A stretch of 53,408 nt of DNA from Tannerella sp. oral taxon 808 (GCA_002890585.1 MIQB01000007.1:1-53408); one strand, 5' to 3'; positions 1-9,563 are shown, numbered from the stretch's first letter. The notes: generated from the sequence alone by a model not told the origin. Numbers and translations are program-made.

Positions 1-452
1 GTGAAGTGAAAAACGAAAAATGAAAAACTAACAATGCCGGGTACCCGCAAGGGAAGCCCCCACAGGTATCCGGCATTTTTCATTGTTCGTTTTAGATTTT
101 CGTTCCCATAATAATGCCGGGTACATGGATGGAAACCCCATCACGTGTACCCGGCATTTTTTTGTGCACCTGTGTACGCCCCGAAGGGGCAATTCAACCC
201 AGCCCAGGGTAACACCCTGGGTTCGGACGGCGCAAAAAACCGCACCCTCAAAAGCCTCCCCCCACCCTGCTCCCAGCAGGGCGGGGGGAGGCTTTTGAGG
301 GGATCTGGCCGGGCATCGCATTCCCAGGGTGCCGCTCCGCCCGGGGGGCGTCGCTCTACCCTGGGCTGGTGATGAACTGGGCTTTCAGCCCGTCAATAGA
401 TCCCCCCATAACCCGGACACACGCACACCCCATCACGTGTGCCCGGCATGTT
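1..452. repeat. Repeat-rich intergenic region with terminator-like hairpins
   Basis: No gene is supported here. Three related copies of a hairpin element occur at about 33-110, 113-163 and 405-490. Each has arms built on tgccgggtac / gtacccggca followed by a T-run, and copies one and three are followed by an AT-rich phrase (cattgttcgtttt). The two later copies share ccccatcacgtgt(a/g)cccggcat. Position 203-221 is a perfect palindrome, cccagggt-aac-accctggg. The same cccagggt/accctggg words recur around 323-366, beside the phrase aactgggctttcagccc. I see no protein or tRNA signal. Confidence 0.6.
246..300. terminator. Long perfect-stem hairpin
   Basis: An inverted repeat with arms cctcaaaagcctcccccc and its complement, then ccctgct/agcaggg after one mismatch, closing on a loop of a few bases. 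It is far stronger than a normal terminator and has no clean T-run. It could be a bidirectional terminator or a small palindromic repeat element. Confidence 0.4.
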
Positions 453-2984
453 TCATTGTTCGTTTTTAGATTTTCGTTTTTCGTTTTCCCGATAGAGGGG
501 GTAGGCGGCCTGCCAGACTTTGTTGAGGAGCAGGGGCGGATAGCTGGGATTGGCGTCAAGGAAATTGAGGAGCTCGCGGTAGGCCTCGGGGCTGCGGTGG
601 TTGCGTAGGAGGGCGCCGACCCAGTCGCGGGGGAAGAAGATGTCGCCGGTGCGTTGGACGTCGCGGAGGGCGTCGAGGGCGGGGCGGATGTAACGGACGG
701 CGTGGCGCTCGCGGGTGGGGTGGTTGAGCCAGCCAAGCAGGGCGGAGGTCCAGGGCTCGATGCGGCGGTTCTCGGGGATGAGTAGCGAGCGAAAGAGGGT
801 GTCGAGGGCGACGGTGTCGGGCGTCATGGCGCGGGCGATGAAGTCGAAGCGGCGTATGCGGTCGGGATCCGTCAGGCGGGCGCGCTGGGTGCGGACGATG
901 GAATCGCTGCGGTCGGGAAGGCGCACGGCGAGCGAGTAGGCGAGATCGGTGTAATCCCGTTCGTTAAGGAGCGGCTCGGAGCGGTCGCGCCAGATGGCGT
1001 AGAGGCGGGCGAGGGTGGCAGGCGAAGCGGCGCTGTGGATCAGCATGCGGAGGAGGCGCTGGCGGGAGGATCGCTGCGGGTGGTTAGCGCTGAGGCGGAG
1101 CAGGATCTCCTCGGGGCCTTCGCGGCGCGTGTCGGTCAGGGTGCGTAGGGGCCAGGGGAGGTAAGACGTGATGGTGGAGAAGATCAACGCGTTGGGCTCC
1201 GTGTGGAGGCCATTCATGAGGGCGTCGAGCCAAAGGGGGTCAGGGATGAGGCAGGCCTGATAATTCTCGTTGAGGAGCATAAGGCGGGCTAAGCGGGCGG
1301 TCTCGTCGGTGGTTTCGTGCCAATGGGCGAGGAGCCAGTCGCGGCTGGCGCTGTCGGGGATGAGCAGGCCGTAGGCGCGGCCGTCGGTGTTGGGCAGGAT
1401 GCGTTCGGGGGTGAAGGGCAGGGTGAGGCGTACGAGGCTATCGCGCAGGTTGACCTCGAGGGTGGTGTCCGTTTGCCACTTGGCGGCGAGGGTGACGGCA
1501 AAGCGTTGCGGGCGGACGATGCCGGGTGCATAGCGATCAGTTTGGCGGATCTCGAGCATGTTGCCGCGTGGCGTGAAGCGAATGATGGGCATGCCTTTAC
1601 GGTTCACCCAGGCGTCGTTGAAGGCGATGAGGTCTTCGGGTGTGTGGCGGTCGAGGATGCGGATCAGGTCGTCCCACGTGGCGTTGCTGTAGGCATACGT
1701 GCGGAGGTATTCGCGGATGCCCTCGCGGAAGGCGTCTTTGCCCATAAGCTCGATGATTTTGCCCATCACTACGGGGGCTTTGTTGTAGATGATTTGCCCA
1801 TAGATGAGTCCGGCGTTGCGGAGGTTGTCCAGCTCTTGGTGGATGGCGTTCGTGCCCGGGGTGCGATCTTCGGAGAGGGCGGAGGCGAAGAAGGTGCGCA
1901 TACGTTGCAGCTTGTGGTTGACGGAGGGGAAGAGCGGCTCGGTGATCCAGGCAGAGAAGTGGTTGGCGAAGACCTCCTTCGTCCATACGTCGTCGAACCA
2001 GTCCATCGTGACGAGGTTGCCGAACCATGCGTGGGCCGTCTCGTGCGCGATGAGTTGAATGCGTCGCAGCTCCTCGTCGGGCGTAGGGTTGGGGCCGAGG
2101 AAGAGTTGTGTGTCATTATATAAGGTAGCGCCGACGTGCTCCATGCCGCCGAATTGGAATCCGGGCAGGATGATGAAGTCTTGTTTGTCGAAGGGGCAGG
2201 GCATGCCGGTGTAGGCCTCGAGCCAGGCGAGTGCGGCGGTGGTTTGTCGGAAGATCGTGTCCAACTGGGCAACCTTCTGCGGGTCGGTTTCGCGGTAATA
2301 GGCCGTCAGCGTGCGCCCCTCGCCGCGGTAAGTCCGTTGCTCGAAACGTCCTGCAGCGAAGGCGAAGAGGTATGTGCTCAGCGGCCGTGTCGGTGCGAAG
2401 TGGAGCGTCTTTCTGTCGGCCTGTTTTTCCTCTTTTGTGATACGCGTATTCGACACACCAACCCATTCGGCAGGCAGTTCGAGCGTAAGCGCGAAGACGG
2501 CCTTCAGGTTGGGCTGTTCGAAGCACGGGAAGATCGTCCGCGCACGGTCGGGCACGGAGAGGGAGTAGAGGAAGTCGTCGTTGCGGTTGAGCGACTGATC
2601 GCCCGCGGTGAATCGCACACTGATCGTGTTCTCACCCGCCTGGGTTAGCGTGGCCGGTAGGATAATGTGCTCGTTGCGGAAGGTGTATTCGGCCGCTTGT
2701 CCGTTCACCTTCACCTCGGCGATCTTGTCCTTCGCCTCGCGGAAGTCGATGACGATCTCGGTGGGTGCATCGAGTTGGAAGCGGATGCGCCCCTCGCCCG
2801 TGACAGGCGTGTGTTTGTCTCGGGGGATGGAGAAGCGCAGGTCGTAACGCAGGTCTTTGATCTCTTGCTTGCGCAGTTGAGCGAGTTCGCGTGAGACGCC
2901 AGCGTCGTAGCGATGAAGTGCAGGTTGGCCGGCCGCGAACAGGCTGACGGCAGAAAGAATCAGCAGCAGAGGGTATGGTTTCAT
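453..2984 (-). CDS. M1 family zinc aminopeptidase, secreted
   Basis: This is a periplasmic or surface aminopeptidase of the gluzincin M1 family (843 residues), which removes N-terminal residues from peptides and fits an asaccharolytic oral Bacteroidales lifestyle. Residues 1-19 form a signal peptide. The exopeptidase motif is GGMEH near 279-283 (GAMEN in the family). The zinc motif is HETAH at 314-318 with the second glutamate at 337, giving the family spacing HExxH-x18-E. The catalytic domain is followed by a long helical C-terminal region of about 350 residues. A TAnnTTTG promoter lies at 3029-3036. The last codons (ENEKRKSKNEQ) and the stop fall inside the AT-rich repeat phrase found at 80-110, so the native C-terminus has probably been replaced by repeat sequence. 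Confidence 0.95.
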   Translation of the reverse strand: MKPYPLLLILSAVSLFAAGQPALHRYDAGVSRELAQLRKQEIKDLRYDLRFSIPRDKHTPVTGEGRIRFQLDAPTEIVIDFREAKDKIAEVKVNGQAAEYTFRNEHIILPATLTQAGENTISVRFTAGDQSLNRNDDFLYSLSVPDRARTIFPCFEQPNLKAVFALTLELPAEWVGVSNTRITKEEKQADRKTLHFAPTRPLSTYLFAFAAGRFEQRTYRGEGRTLTAYYRETDPQKVAQLDTIFRQTTAALAWLEAYTGMPCPFDKQDFIILPGFQFGGMEHVGATLYNDTQLFLGPNPTPDEELRRIQLIAHETAHAWFGNLVTMDWFDDVWTKEVFANHFSAWITEPLFPSVNHKLQRMRTFFASALSEDRTPGTNAIHQELDNLRNAGLIYGQIIYNKAPVVMGKIIELMGKDAFREGIREYLRTYAYSNATWDDLIRILDRHTPEDLIAFNDAWVNRKGMPIIRFTPRGNMLEIRQTDRYAPGIVRPQRFAVTLAAKWQTDTTLEVNLRDSLVRLTLPFTPERILPNTDGRAYGLLIPDSASRDWLLAHWHETTDETARLARLMLLNENYQACLIPDPLWLDALMNGLHTEPNALIFSTITSYLPWPLRTLTDTRREGPEEILLRLSANHPQRSSRQRLLRMLIHSAASPATLARLYAIWRDRSEPLLNERDYTDLAYSLAVRLPDRSDSIVRTQRARLTDPDRIRRFDFIARAMTPDTVALDTLFRSLLIPENRRIEPWTSALLGWLNHPTRERHAVRYIRPALDALRDVQRTGDIFFPRDWVGALLRNHRSPEAYRELLNFLDANPSYPPLLLNKVWQAAYPLYRENEKRKSKNEQ

Positions 2985-3028
2985 GATGAAGAAATAAATG
3001 TTTAGGGGGTAATGGTAATTCAGGGCAG

Positions 3029-3036
3029 CAAAACTA
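3029..3036 (-). promoter_or_regulatory. Bacteroidales -7 promoter element of the M1 aminopeptidase gene
   Basis: On the minus strand it reads TAGTTTTG, a full match to the Bacteroidetes sigma-ABfr -7 consensus TAnnTTTG, 45 bp upstream of the start codon. No clear -33 TTTG was found. Confidence 0.5.
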
Positions 3037-3093
3037 TGGTGGCAAAATCAAGCGGGGGCAACCGGGCGCCTCGTTTTTGGTGCTACTCCGAGA

Positions 3094-3447
3094 AAAAGCG
3101 ACGCTGGAACCTCAGGGTTCAGCTTCACTTTTCGAAAAGCACCCCTGGGACCTCAGGGTTTAGCCTCACTTTTCGAAAAGTAGCCCTGGAACCTCAGGGT
3201 TTAGCTTCACTTTTCGAAAAGTAGCCCTGGAACCTCAGGGTTCAGCTTCACTTTTCGAAAAGTAGCCCTGGAACCTCAGGGTTCAGCCTCACTTTTCGAA
3301 AAGTAGCCCTGGAACTTCAGGGTTCAGCTTCACTTTTCGAAAAGTAGCCCTGGAACCTCAGGGGTTAGCCTCACTTTTCGAAAAGTAGCCCTGGAGCCTC
3401 AGGGTTTAGCCTCACTTTTCGAAAAGTAGCCCTGGGACCTCAGGGTA
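3094..3447. repeat. Tandem array A: 41-bp palindromic repeat, 8.6 copies
   Basis: Units begin at 3094, 3135, 3176, 3217, 3258, 3299, 3340, 3381 and 3422 (partial), an exact 41-bp spacing. The first unit is the most diverged. Each unit carries ccctggaacctcaggg (imperfect palindrome) and each junction is acttttcgaaaagt, a perfect 14-bp palindrome. Substitutions are mostly transitions at fixed columns. There are no unique spacers, so it is not CRISPR. It lies between divergent genes (M1 aminopeptidase and the glycan operon), about 100 bp upstream of the latter's promoter. Confidence 0.9.
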
Positions 3448-3523
3448 TGGTGGCAATTCGTTTTCATAAGACTATGTTCTCTCGTCGTTGCGCAGTCTAC
3501 ACGGTTAGAATTCCACTTTTGGG

Positions 3524-3554
3524 TTTCCGTATCCGGATCGCCACTCTATATTTG
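3524..3554 (+). promoter_or_regulatory. Predicted promoter of the glycan operon
   Basis: TATATTTG at 3547-3554 matches the -7 consensus TAnnTTTG exactly. TTTC at 3524-3527, 19 bp upstream, is a near match to the -33 TTTG. The predicted start lies about 60 bp before the first gene at 3624. It is the only convincing promoter I see before a run of tightly packed plus-strand genes. Confidence 0.5.
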
Positions 3555-3623
3555 CCGCGCTTTTGAGGTTACTCCGTCTGGGAGTGACGAGCCTTTGGCG
3601 TATCGTAGAGCAAGCAAGGAAAC

Positions 3624-4649
3624 ATGAAGCCGATTCGTTTTGCTGTCGTGGGTTGCGGCCACATAGGGAAGCGCCACGCCGAGATGATCAGCCGTGAAGG
3701 CGGCGCCGAGCTGGTGGCTTTATGTGACACGCACCCGAAGTCGGAGTTGGCCGTCGATGCCTACGCTGATGTGCCGTTTTTCAGCAGCCTGGGCGAGTTG
3801 CTTGCCAGCAACCTCTCCTTCGATGTCGTAAACGTTTGCACGCCGAACGGCTTGCACGCCCAGATGGCTATCCAAGCGATCGAGACCGGTCATCACGTCG
3901 TCATCGAAAAGCCGATGGCACTCACCACAGCCGATGCAGAGAAGGTGGTTTACGCCGGGCTGAAGTATCGCAAGCAAATTTTCTGCGTGATGCAGAACCG
4001 CTATTCGCCGCCTTCTGTGTGGATCAAGGATCTGATCGAATCCGGTCGGTTGGGACATATATATATGGTGCAGCTCAATTGCTATTGGAACCGCGACGCG
4101 CGTTATTACCGTCCCGGCGGATGGCATGGCACAGCCGACTTAGACGGCGGAACGCTCTTCACCCAGTTCTCCCACTTCATCGACATCCTTTATTGGCTTT
4201 TTGGCGACATCACCGATATACAAGCGCGTTTCGCCGACTTCAATCACGAGCACCTCACCGACTTTGAAGATTCAGGCATCGTCAGTTTCCGCTTTACGAA
4301 TGGCGGCCTCGGTTCGCTCAATTATTCGACGTCGGTATGGGATAAGAACCAAGAGAGCAGTCTGACGATTATCGCCGAAAATGGCAGCGTTAAGATCGGC
4401 GGGCAATACATGGACAAGGTCGAGTACTGTCACATCAAAGACTACACGATGCCCGATCTTCCTCCCACCAATCCCGGCAACGATTATGGCGCCTACAAGG
4501 GTTCTGCACAGAATCATCATTACGTAATCCGGAACGTTGTCAACGTCCTCTCAGAGAATACAACCGATACGATCACGACAAACGTTCTCGAAGGCATGAA
4601 AGTCGTGGATATGATCGGGCGGATGTATGCGGAGAAAAGTAAGGCATAG
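3624..4649 (+). CDS. Gfo/Idh/MocA oxidoreductase, WlbA/WbpB-like
   Basis: This is a NAD-dependent sugar-nucleotide oxidoreductase of 341 residues. The N-terminal Rossmann motif is GCGHIGKRH (residues 10-18), and EKP of the family signature is near residue 95. The stretch RPGGWHGTADLDGG followed by an H-x-x-D motif resembles WlbA/WbpB, which oxidises the 3-hydroxyl of UDP-GlcNAc-uronate on the way to diamino-uronic acids. This role fits the dehydrogenase gene 12 bp downstream, which could supply the uronate. No matching 3-aminotransferase or acetyltransferase (WlbC/D) follows, so the end product is uncertain. First gene of the locus. Confidence 0.8.
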   Translation: MKPIRFAVVGCGHIGKRHAEMISREGGAELVALCDTHPKSELAVDAYADVPFFSSLGELLASNLSFDVVNVCTPNGLHAQMAIQAIETGHHVVIEKPMALTTADAEKVVYAGLKYRKQIFCVMQNRYSPPSVWIKDLIESGRLGHIYMVQLNCYWNRDARYYRPGGWHGTADLDGGTLFTQFSHFIDILYWLFGDITDIQARFADFNHEHLTDFEDSGIVSFRFTNGGLGSLNYSTSVWDKNQESSLTIIAENGSVKIGGQYMDKVEYCHIKDYTMPDLPPTNPGNDYGAYKGSAQNHHYVIRNVVNVLSENTTDTITTNVLEGMKVVDMIGRMYAEKSKA

Positions 4650-4661
4650 GGTAAAGCCAGA

Positions 4662-5948
4662 ATGGGGAAGAAAGCGATTGCGGTAGTTGGATTAGGTTAC
4701 GTCGGCTTGCCATTAGCGATAGCGTTTAGCCGCAAGTACAAAGTCGTAGGCTATGATATAAATCCGCAACGCGTTGCAGAACTTTCTTCCGGCACGGATC
4801 GGACAGCAGAGATTGAGTCCCCCTTGTTGCATGACTGCCTCACTTCACACCAGGATAGCGAAAGAGGTCTGCTCTTGACATCCCGAATTGAGGATATATG
4901 TTCTTGTCAGATTTACATCGTTACAGTCCCGACACCAATATCTAAGCTCAAAACGCCAGATCTTTCATTCCTGTTGAAAGCGACAAAATCAATCGCTCAG
5001 ATCCTAAAAAAAGGAGACATCGTGGTCTATGAATCCACTGTTTATCCGGGATGCACAGAGGAGGAATGCATGCCTGTATTGGAACAAGAATCTGGGCTGA
5101 AATACAACCAAGACTTCTTTTGTGGCTATTCTCCGGAACGGATTAATCCGGGCGACAAAAGGAATACGCTGACTACGATCAAAAAAGTAGTTTCAGCTTC
5201 TACTTCAAAGGTGTTGGATGAATTAGAGAATCTATATGGTTCAATTATTAACGCGGGAACATACCGGGCGCCATCGATTAAAGTGGCGGAGGCCGCCAAA
5301 GCAATAGAAAACGCTCAACGAGATGTCAATATCTCATTCGTAAATGAGCTGGCATTGATCTTCGATAAAATGGGGATTGATACGAGTGAAGTGCTGGAGG
5401 CCGCATCCACCAAATGGAACTTTTTGAAATTCACTCCAGGTTTGGTCGGTGGGCATTGCATTGGCGTTGATCCGTATTATTTATTGCACAAATCTCAGAG
5501 TTTAGGATATAATCCTCAGGTCATCCTTTCCGGACGGAATGTAAATGATAAGATGGGGAGTTTCATCGCCCAAAAAGTGATCAAACTCATGATCCGAAAA
5601 CAAATTCGGATAGCCGGGAGTAAAGTCCTCATTTTAGGATTCACCTTCAAAGAAAATTGCCCAGACATACGCAATACGAAAGTTATTGATGTAGTACGTG
5701 AATTACAGGAGTATAATGTCTCCGTTGATGTTTATGATCCCTATGCGTGTCGTGATATCGTCTCAAAAGAATATGGCATTAGCTTAATGCAGGGTAAGCC
5801 CGAGTTTCGACAATATGACGGGATTATATTGGCCGTAGGGCATGATGAGTTTACTCGGATTGATTTTTCGTTTATGAAGAATCGACGAGGCATCCTTTTT
5901 GACGTGAAGGGTGTGTTGCCTCGTGAATGGATTGACGGAAGATTGTAA
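4662..5948 (+). CDS. UDP-N-acetylhexosamine 6-dehydrogenase (WecC/WbpA/TviB type), copy 1
   Basis: This is a 428-residue member of the UDP-glucose/GDP-mannose dehydrogenase family, which oxidises C6 of a UDP-HexNAc twice to give the uronic acid. The NAD motif is GLGYVGLP near residues 10-17. The active-site block is GLVGGHCIGVDPYY with the catalytic cysteine near 266, and the C-terminal UDP-binding domain is complete. Substrate choice (GlcNAc, ManNAc or GalNAc) cannot be read from the sequence. Tannerella S-layer glycan contains ManNAc-uronate residues, which would suit a WecC role. A closely similar paralogue lies at 22430-23701. Confidence 0.88.
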   Translation: MGKKAIAVVGLGYVGLPLAIAFSRKYKVVGYDINPQRVAELSSGTDRTAEIESPLLHDCLTSHQDSERGLLLTSRIEDICSCQIYIVTVPTPISKLKTPDLSFLLKATKSIAQILKKGDIVVYESTVYPGCTEEECMPVLEQESGLKYNQDFFCGYSPERINPGDKRNTLTTIKKVVSASTSKVLDELENLYGSIINAGTYRAPSIKVAEAAKAIENAQRDVNISFVNELALIFDKMGIDTSEVLEAASTKWNFLKFTPGLVGGHCIGVDPYYLLHKSQSLGYNPQVILSGRNVNDKMGSFIAQKVIKLMIRKQIRIAGSKVLILGFTFKENCPDIRNTKVIDVVRELQEYNVSVDVYDPYACRDIVSKEYGISLMQGKPEFRQYDGIILAVGHDEFTRIDFSFMKNRRGILFDVKGVLPREWIDGRL

Positions 5949-5950
5949 GA

Positions 5951-7429
5951 ATGGATTCGCAAGCTGTACAGGAGGAGCTTCAAGAAGAGCCTTCGCTGAA
6001 AGAAAAGACGGCGAAAGGATTATTCTGGGGCGGAATCAGCAATTTCGTCCAGCAAGTGATTGGTATGGCTTTTGGTATAGCCATCGCTCGAATCCTTTCC
6101 CCTGATGATTATGGACTCGTTGCGATGCTTGCCATTTTTACTGCTATAGCGAATACGGTTATGGATAGTGGTTTTACTACAGCATTGATCAATAAAAAGA
6201 CGATAGAACATCGCGATTATAACGCTGTCTTTTGGTTCAATGTGTTTGCAGCGGTGGGGATGTACATCATTCTGTTTTTTGCCGCACCACTAATTGCACA
6301 TTTTTATAAACAGCCGATCTTAACCAATCTGTCTCGGGTTCTTTTTCTCAGTTTTATTATTGCTGCTGTAGGAATTGCACATAATGCATATCTGCTAAAG
6401 AAAATCATGGCCAAGCAGCGCGGTATTATTGATATGGCCGCGGTGTTTTGTTCGGGTGCAGTTGGATTAATATTGGCGTTAAATGGCTTTGCCTTTTGGG
6501 GATTAGTTGTCCAGCAATTAACTCAAATATCCGCTGCTGTATTGCTGCGTTGGTATTATTCACCATGGAGACCTACATTAGAATTTGATTTTACACCGCT
6601 GAAAGAAATGTTCGGGTTCGGAGTTAAGATATTTGTCGGTGTTATTATTGGCATGTTATCCGCCAATATATTTTCTGTCATATTAGGACGTTATTATGGA
6701 AAAACGGAAACGGGCTATTATAGTCAGGGAAATAAATGGGCTTCTTTGGGTAATTCTGTTTTGTCGGGAATGATAACAGGGGTAGCACAGTCTGTTTTAG
6801 TAGAAGCTTCAGATAATATACATCGACAGGCTAATGTGTTTCATAAGTTAATAAGATTCGGTGCTTTTGTTACTTTTCCTGCAATGTTTGGATTATTTTT
6901 TGTCGGAAAAGAGTTTGTTTTATTGACGATAGGTGAAAGATGGATTGGCAGTGTTGTGTTTTTGCAGCTATTTTGTATTTGGGGAAGTTTTAGTTTCTTG
7001 GAATCGATCTATGTGTATTTGCTAATTTCCAAAGGGAAATCGGATGTTTATGTCTGGATCATTACTGTAATGTGTTCTTTGCAGATATTAAGCGCCTTAT
7101 TAATGCGACCATTAGGAATTGTGCCGATGATCGCTGCTTATATTGTAATTCGTTTAATGTGTTTTTTTCCAAATCATTACTTTACGAACAAACTAATTGG
7201 TGTTAGATTCTTGTCTATAATAAAAGATGTGTTGCCATATTTTATGGTTGTGATCTTCTCTATTGGGGCAACATGGTTTATTACTAAAAATATTGGAAAC
7301 ATATACATGTTGTTCTCTATTAAGATTCTATTAGTCGCGACTTTTTATATTGGAATATTATGGATGACGAATTCGGTTCTTTTTAAAGAAAGCCTTGGTT
7401 TTGTTACAGGAAAAGTCAAATCGCTATAA
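5951..7429 (+). CDS. Wzx-type oligosaccharide flippase
   Basis: This is a 492-residue polytopic membrane protein of the polysaccharide transporter/MATE-like (MOP) superfamily, which flips lipid-linked oligosaccharide across the inner membrane. After a charged N-terminus the segment TAKGLFWGGISNFVQQVIGM opens the first helix, as in Wzx/RfbX proteins, and about a dozen hydrophobic segments follow. It starts 2 bp after the dehydrogenase stop and its stop overlaps the legB start by one base, so it is in the operon. It is probably the exporter for the glycan built by this locus. No polymerase (Wzy) gene was recognised nearby, which fits a fixed-length glycan. Confidence 0.88.
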   Translation: MDSQAVQEELQEEPSLKEKTAKGLFWGGISNFVQQVIGMAFGIAIARILSPDDYGLVAMLAIFTAIANTVMDSGFTTALINKKTIEHRDYNAVFWFNVFAAVGMYIILFFAAPLIAHFYKQPILTNLSRVLFLSFIIAAVGIAHNAYLLKKIMAKQRGIIDMAAVFCSGAVGLILALNGFAFWGLVVQQLTQISAAVLLRWYYSPWRPTLEFDFTPLKEMFGFGVKIFVGVIIGMLSANIFSVILGRYYGKTETGYYSQGNKWASLGNSVLSGMITGVAQSVLVEASDNIHRQANVFHKLIRFGAFVTFPAMFGLFFVGKEFVLLTIGERWIGSVVFLQLFCIWGSFSFLESIYVYLLISKGKSDVYVWIITVMCSLQILSALLMRPLGIVPMIAAYIVIRLMCFFPNHYFTNKLIGVRFLSIIKDVLPYFMVVIFSIGATWFITKNIGNIYMLFSIKILLVATFYIGILWMTNSVLFKESLGFVTGKVKSL

Positions 7430-8406
7430 TGCAAACAATATTGGTTACCGGAGCAGATGGATTTATCGGTTCTCACTTAACAGAAATGTTATTGGAGCAA
7501 GGCCATCACGTAAAAGCTTTATCCTATTATAACTCATTTAATGACTGGGGATGGCTTGAAGGATTGGATCATCCTGAGTTGGAAGTGGTGACGGGTGATG
7601 TACGCGATCCGTACTTTTGTAAACACCTATCGAAAGATGTGGACACGATCTTCCATTTGGCAGCGCTCATCGCAATCCCTTATTCGTATATAGCTCCCGA
7701 TAGCTACGTAGATACAAATATTAAAGGGACATTGAATATCTGTCAGGCAGCAAAAGAAAATGGAGTAAAGAAGGTGCTAATAACTTCGACTTCCGAAACG
7801 TACGGCACAGCGCAATATGTGCCGATCGATGAGAAGCATCCGAAGCAACCGCAATCGCCCTATTCGGCAACGAAGATTGCGGCCGATGCCATGGCGATGA
7901 GCTTTTACAATGCGTTCGAACTGCCGGTGATCGTTGTGCGCCCTTTTAATACGTATGGGCCTCGCCAATCGGCACGAGCCATCATCCCTACTATCATAAC
8001 GCAGATTATGAGTGGAATGAAAGAGATACGTCTGGGTGATCTAAGCCCTACCCGAGACTTTAATTATGTTAAAGATACCTGTAGAGGGTTTGTCGAACTT
8101 TCGAATTGTGATCAGGCCATCGGTCAGGAAATCAATCTTTGCAGCAACTATGAGATATCCATGCGTGATACATTTGAACTGATAGCCCGACTCATGTTGG
8201 CTGATGTAAAATTCATTGAAGATACACAACGTCTGCGTCCCGCAGGTTCTGAAGTCTTCCGTCTATGGGGAGACAATACGAAATTAAAGTCTCTTACCGG
8301 ATTTACCCCTTTATACTCGATCGAAGAAGGACTTAAAGAAACGATCGAGTGGTTTAAGAATGACAAGAACTTAGCAAAATATAAATCCGGGATATACAAT
8401 GTGTAG
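7429..8406 (+). CDS. legB: LegB: GDP/UDP-GlcNAc 4,6-dehydratase
   Basis: This is an extended short-chain dehydrogenase of 325 residues. It has GADGFIGSH (residues 8-16) for NAD binding, the STSETYG serine/threonine motif near 121 and YSATK with catalytic Tyr and Lys near 145-149. In the Campylobacter legionaminic pathway LegB makes the 4-keto-6-deoxy intermediate from GDP-GlcNAc. The substrate nucleotide here is inferred from the PtmE homologue downstream. It overlaps the flippase gene by one base and is followed 5 bp later by legC. Confidence 0.9.
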   Translation: MQTILVTGADGFIGSHLTEMLLEQGHHVKALSYYNSFNDWGWLEGLDHPELEVVTGDVRDPYFCKHLSKDVDTIFHLAALIAIPYSYIAPDSYVDTNIKGTLNICQAAKENGVKKVLITSTSETYGTAQYVPIDEKHPKQPQSPYSATKIAADAMAMSFYNAFELPVIVVRPFNTYGPRQSARAIIPTIITQIMSGMKEIRLGDLSPTRDFNYVKDTCRGFVELSNCDQAIGQEINLCSNYEISMRDTFELIARLMLADVKFIEDTQRLRPAGSEVFRLWGDNTKLKSLTGFTPLYSIEEGLKETIEWFKNDKNLAKYKSGIYNV

Positions 8407-8411
8407 CGTCT

Positions 8412-9563
8412 ATGGAGAGCAGCTATAAGAAAATAACAGATTTTATTCATGACTTATACGGAGCTCCGGAAGTCTCTCTTCATGCGCCTTGTTTCATTGG
8501 AAATGAAAAAAAATATTTGGCCGAATGTGTTGACACGACATTTGTATCCAGCGTAGGTCAATTTGTTGATAGATTTGAGGAAAAGATGGCCCAGTATACC
8601 GGAGCGGCAAGGGCTGTTACTTGTGTGAACGGCACCAATGCCTTGCATCTGGCGCTGTTACTTGTCGGGGTAGAACAAGGAGACGAAGTCCTGACTCAAG
8701 CACTTACGTTTATCGCTACATGTAATGCGATACGTTACATCGACGCACACCCGGTCTTCTTAGATGTTGATCAATCGACTATGGGACTTTCGCCGGATGC
8801 GATGCGTGATTGGCTCTTCAGAAATGCGGAAATGAAAGATTCGCAGTGTTTTAACAAAAACACCCAACGTCGGATAAAAGCCTGCGTGCCAATGCATACA
8901 TTCGGGCATCCTGCAAGAATCGATGAGATTGCGGCGGTTTGTAAAGAATATCATATCGAATTAGTTGAAGATGCGGCAGAAAGCCTTGGCAGTCTATATA
9001 AAGGACAGCATACCGGACTTTTCGGGCGAGTCGGTGTGATTAGTTTTAACGGAAACAAGACGATCACGACCGGTGGTGGCGGAATGTTATTATTGAACAA
9101 CGAAGAATTGGGAGCTCAAGCCAAGCATCTTACCACACAGGCGAAAGTGCCTCATCGTTGGGAGTTTATTCACGACAGGATCGGCTATAATTATCGTATG
9201 CCTAATATCAATGCGGCATTGGGATGTGCGCAATTAGAGCATTTGGAAGAATTCGTCATGAATAAACGTGAAACGGCCGAAAAATATCATGCGTTTTTTG
9301 CGACAATAGATGATATGGATTATTTTGTCGAACCTGAAAACTGTCGATCGAACTATTGGTTAAACACCATCCTGTTGAAAGACAGACAAGCTCAACAGGA
9401 TTTTTTGCAGTATACGAACGACCATGGCATCATGACACGCCCTGCATGGCAGCTTATGAATCGATTGGAAATGTTTAAAGGATGCGAAACCGATGGCTTG
9501 AAACATACACAATGGTTCGAAGAACGAATCGTAAATATCCCTAGTAGTGTAAGACGAAAGTGA
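8412..9563 (+). CDS. legC: LegC: PLP-dependent sugar 4-aminotransferase
   Basis: This is a DegT/DnrJ/EryC1-family aminotransferase (383 residues) that would transfer an amino group to C4 of the LegB product. The PLP lysine lies in SFNGNKTITTGGGG near residue 216, and EDAAES(L)GS (about 183-191) is the conserved PLP-contact motif. It has the N-terminal extension typical of LegC (about 30 residues before the first core helix). It ends in GTGA overlapping the next gene's GTG start, which implies translational coupling. Confidence 0.9.
   Translation: MESSYKKITDFIHDLYGAPEVSLHAPCFIGNEKKYLAECVDTTFVSSVGQFVDRFEEKMAQYTGAARAVTCVNGTNALHLALLLVGVEQGDEVLTQALTFIATCNAIRYIDAHPVFLDVDQSTMGLSPDAMRDWLFRNAEMKDSQCFNKNTQRRIKACVPMHTFGHPARIDEIAAVCKEYHIELVEDAAESLGSLYKGQHTGLFGRVGVISFNGNKTITTGGGGMLLLNNEELGAQAKHLTTQAKVPHRWEFIHDRIGYNYRMPNINAALGCAQLEHLEEFVMNKRETAEKYHAFFATIDDMDYFVEPENCRSNYWLNTILLKDRQAQQDFLQYTNDHGIMTRPAWQLMNRLEMFKGCETDGLKHTQWFEERIVNIPSSVRRK

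Noticed and set aside
1317..2123. 268-residue plus-strand frame opposite the aminopeptidase
   Set aside because: Antisense shadow, rich in valine and glycine with no family motif.
3094..3447. CRISPR array
   Set aside because: Each unit repeats as a whole; there are no unique spacers and no cas genes. The same holds for the arrays at 34308, 39671, 42826 and 47867.
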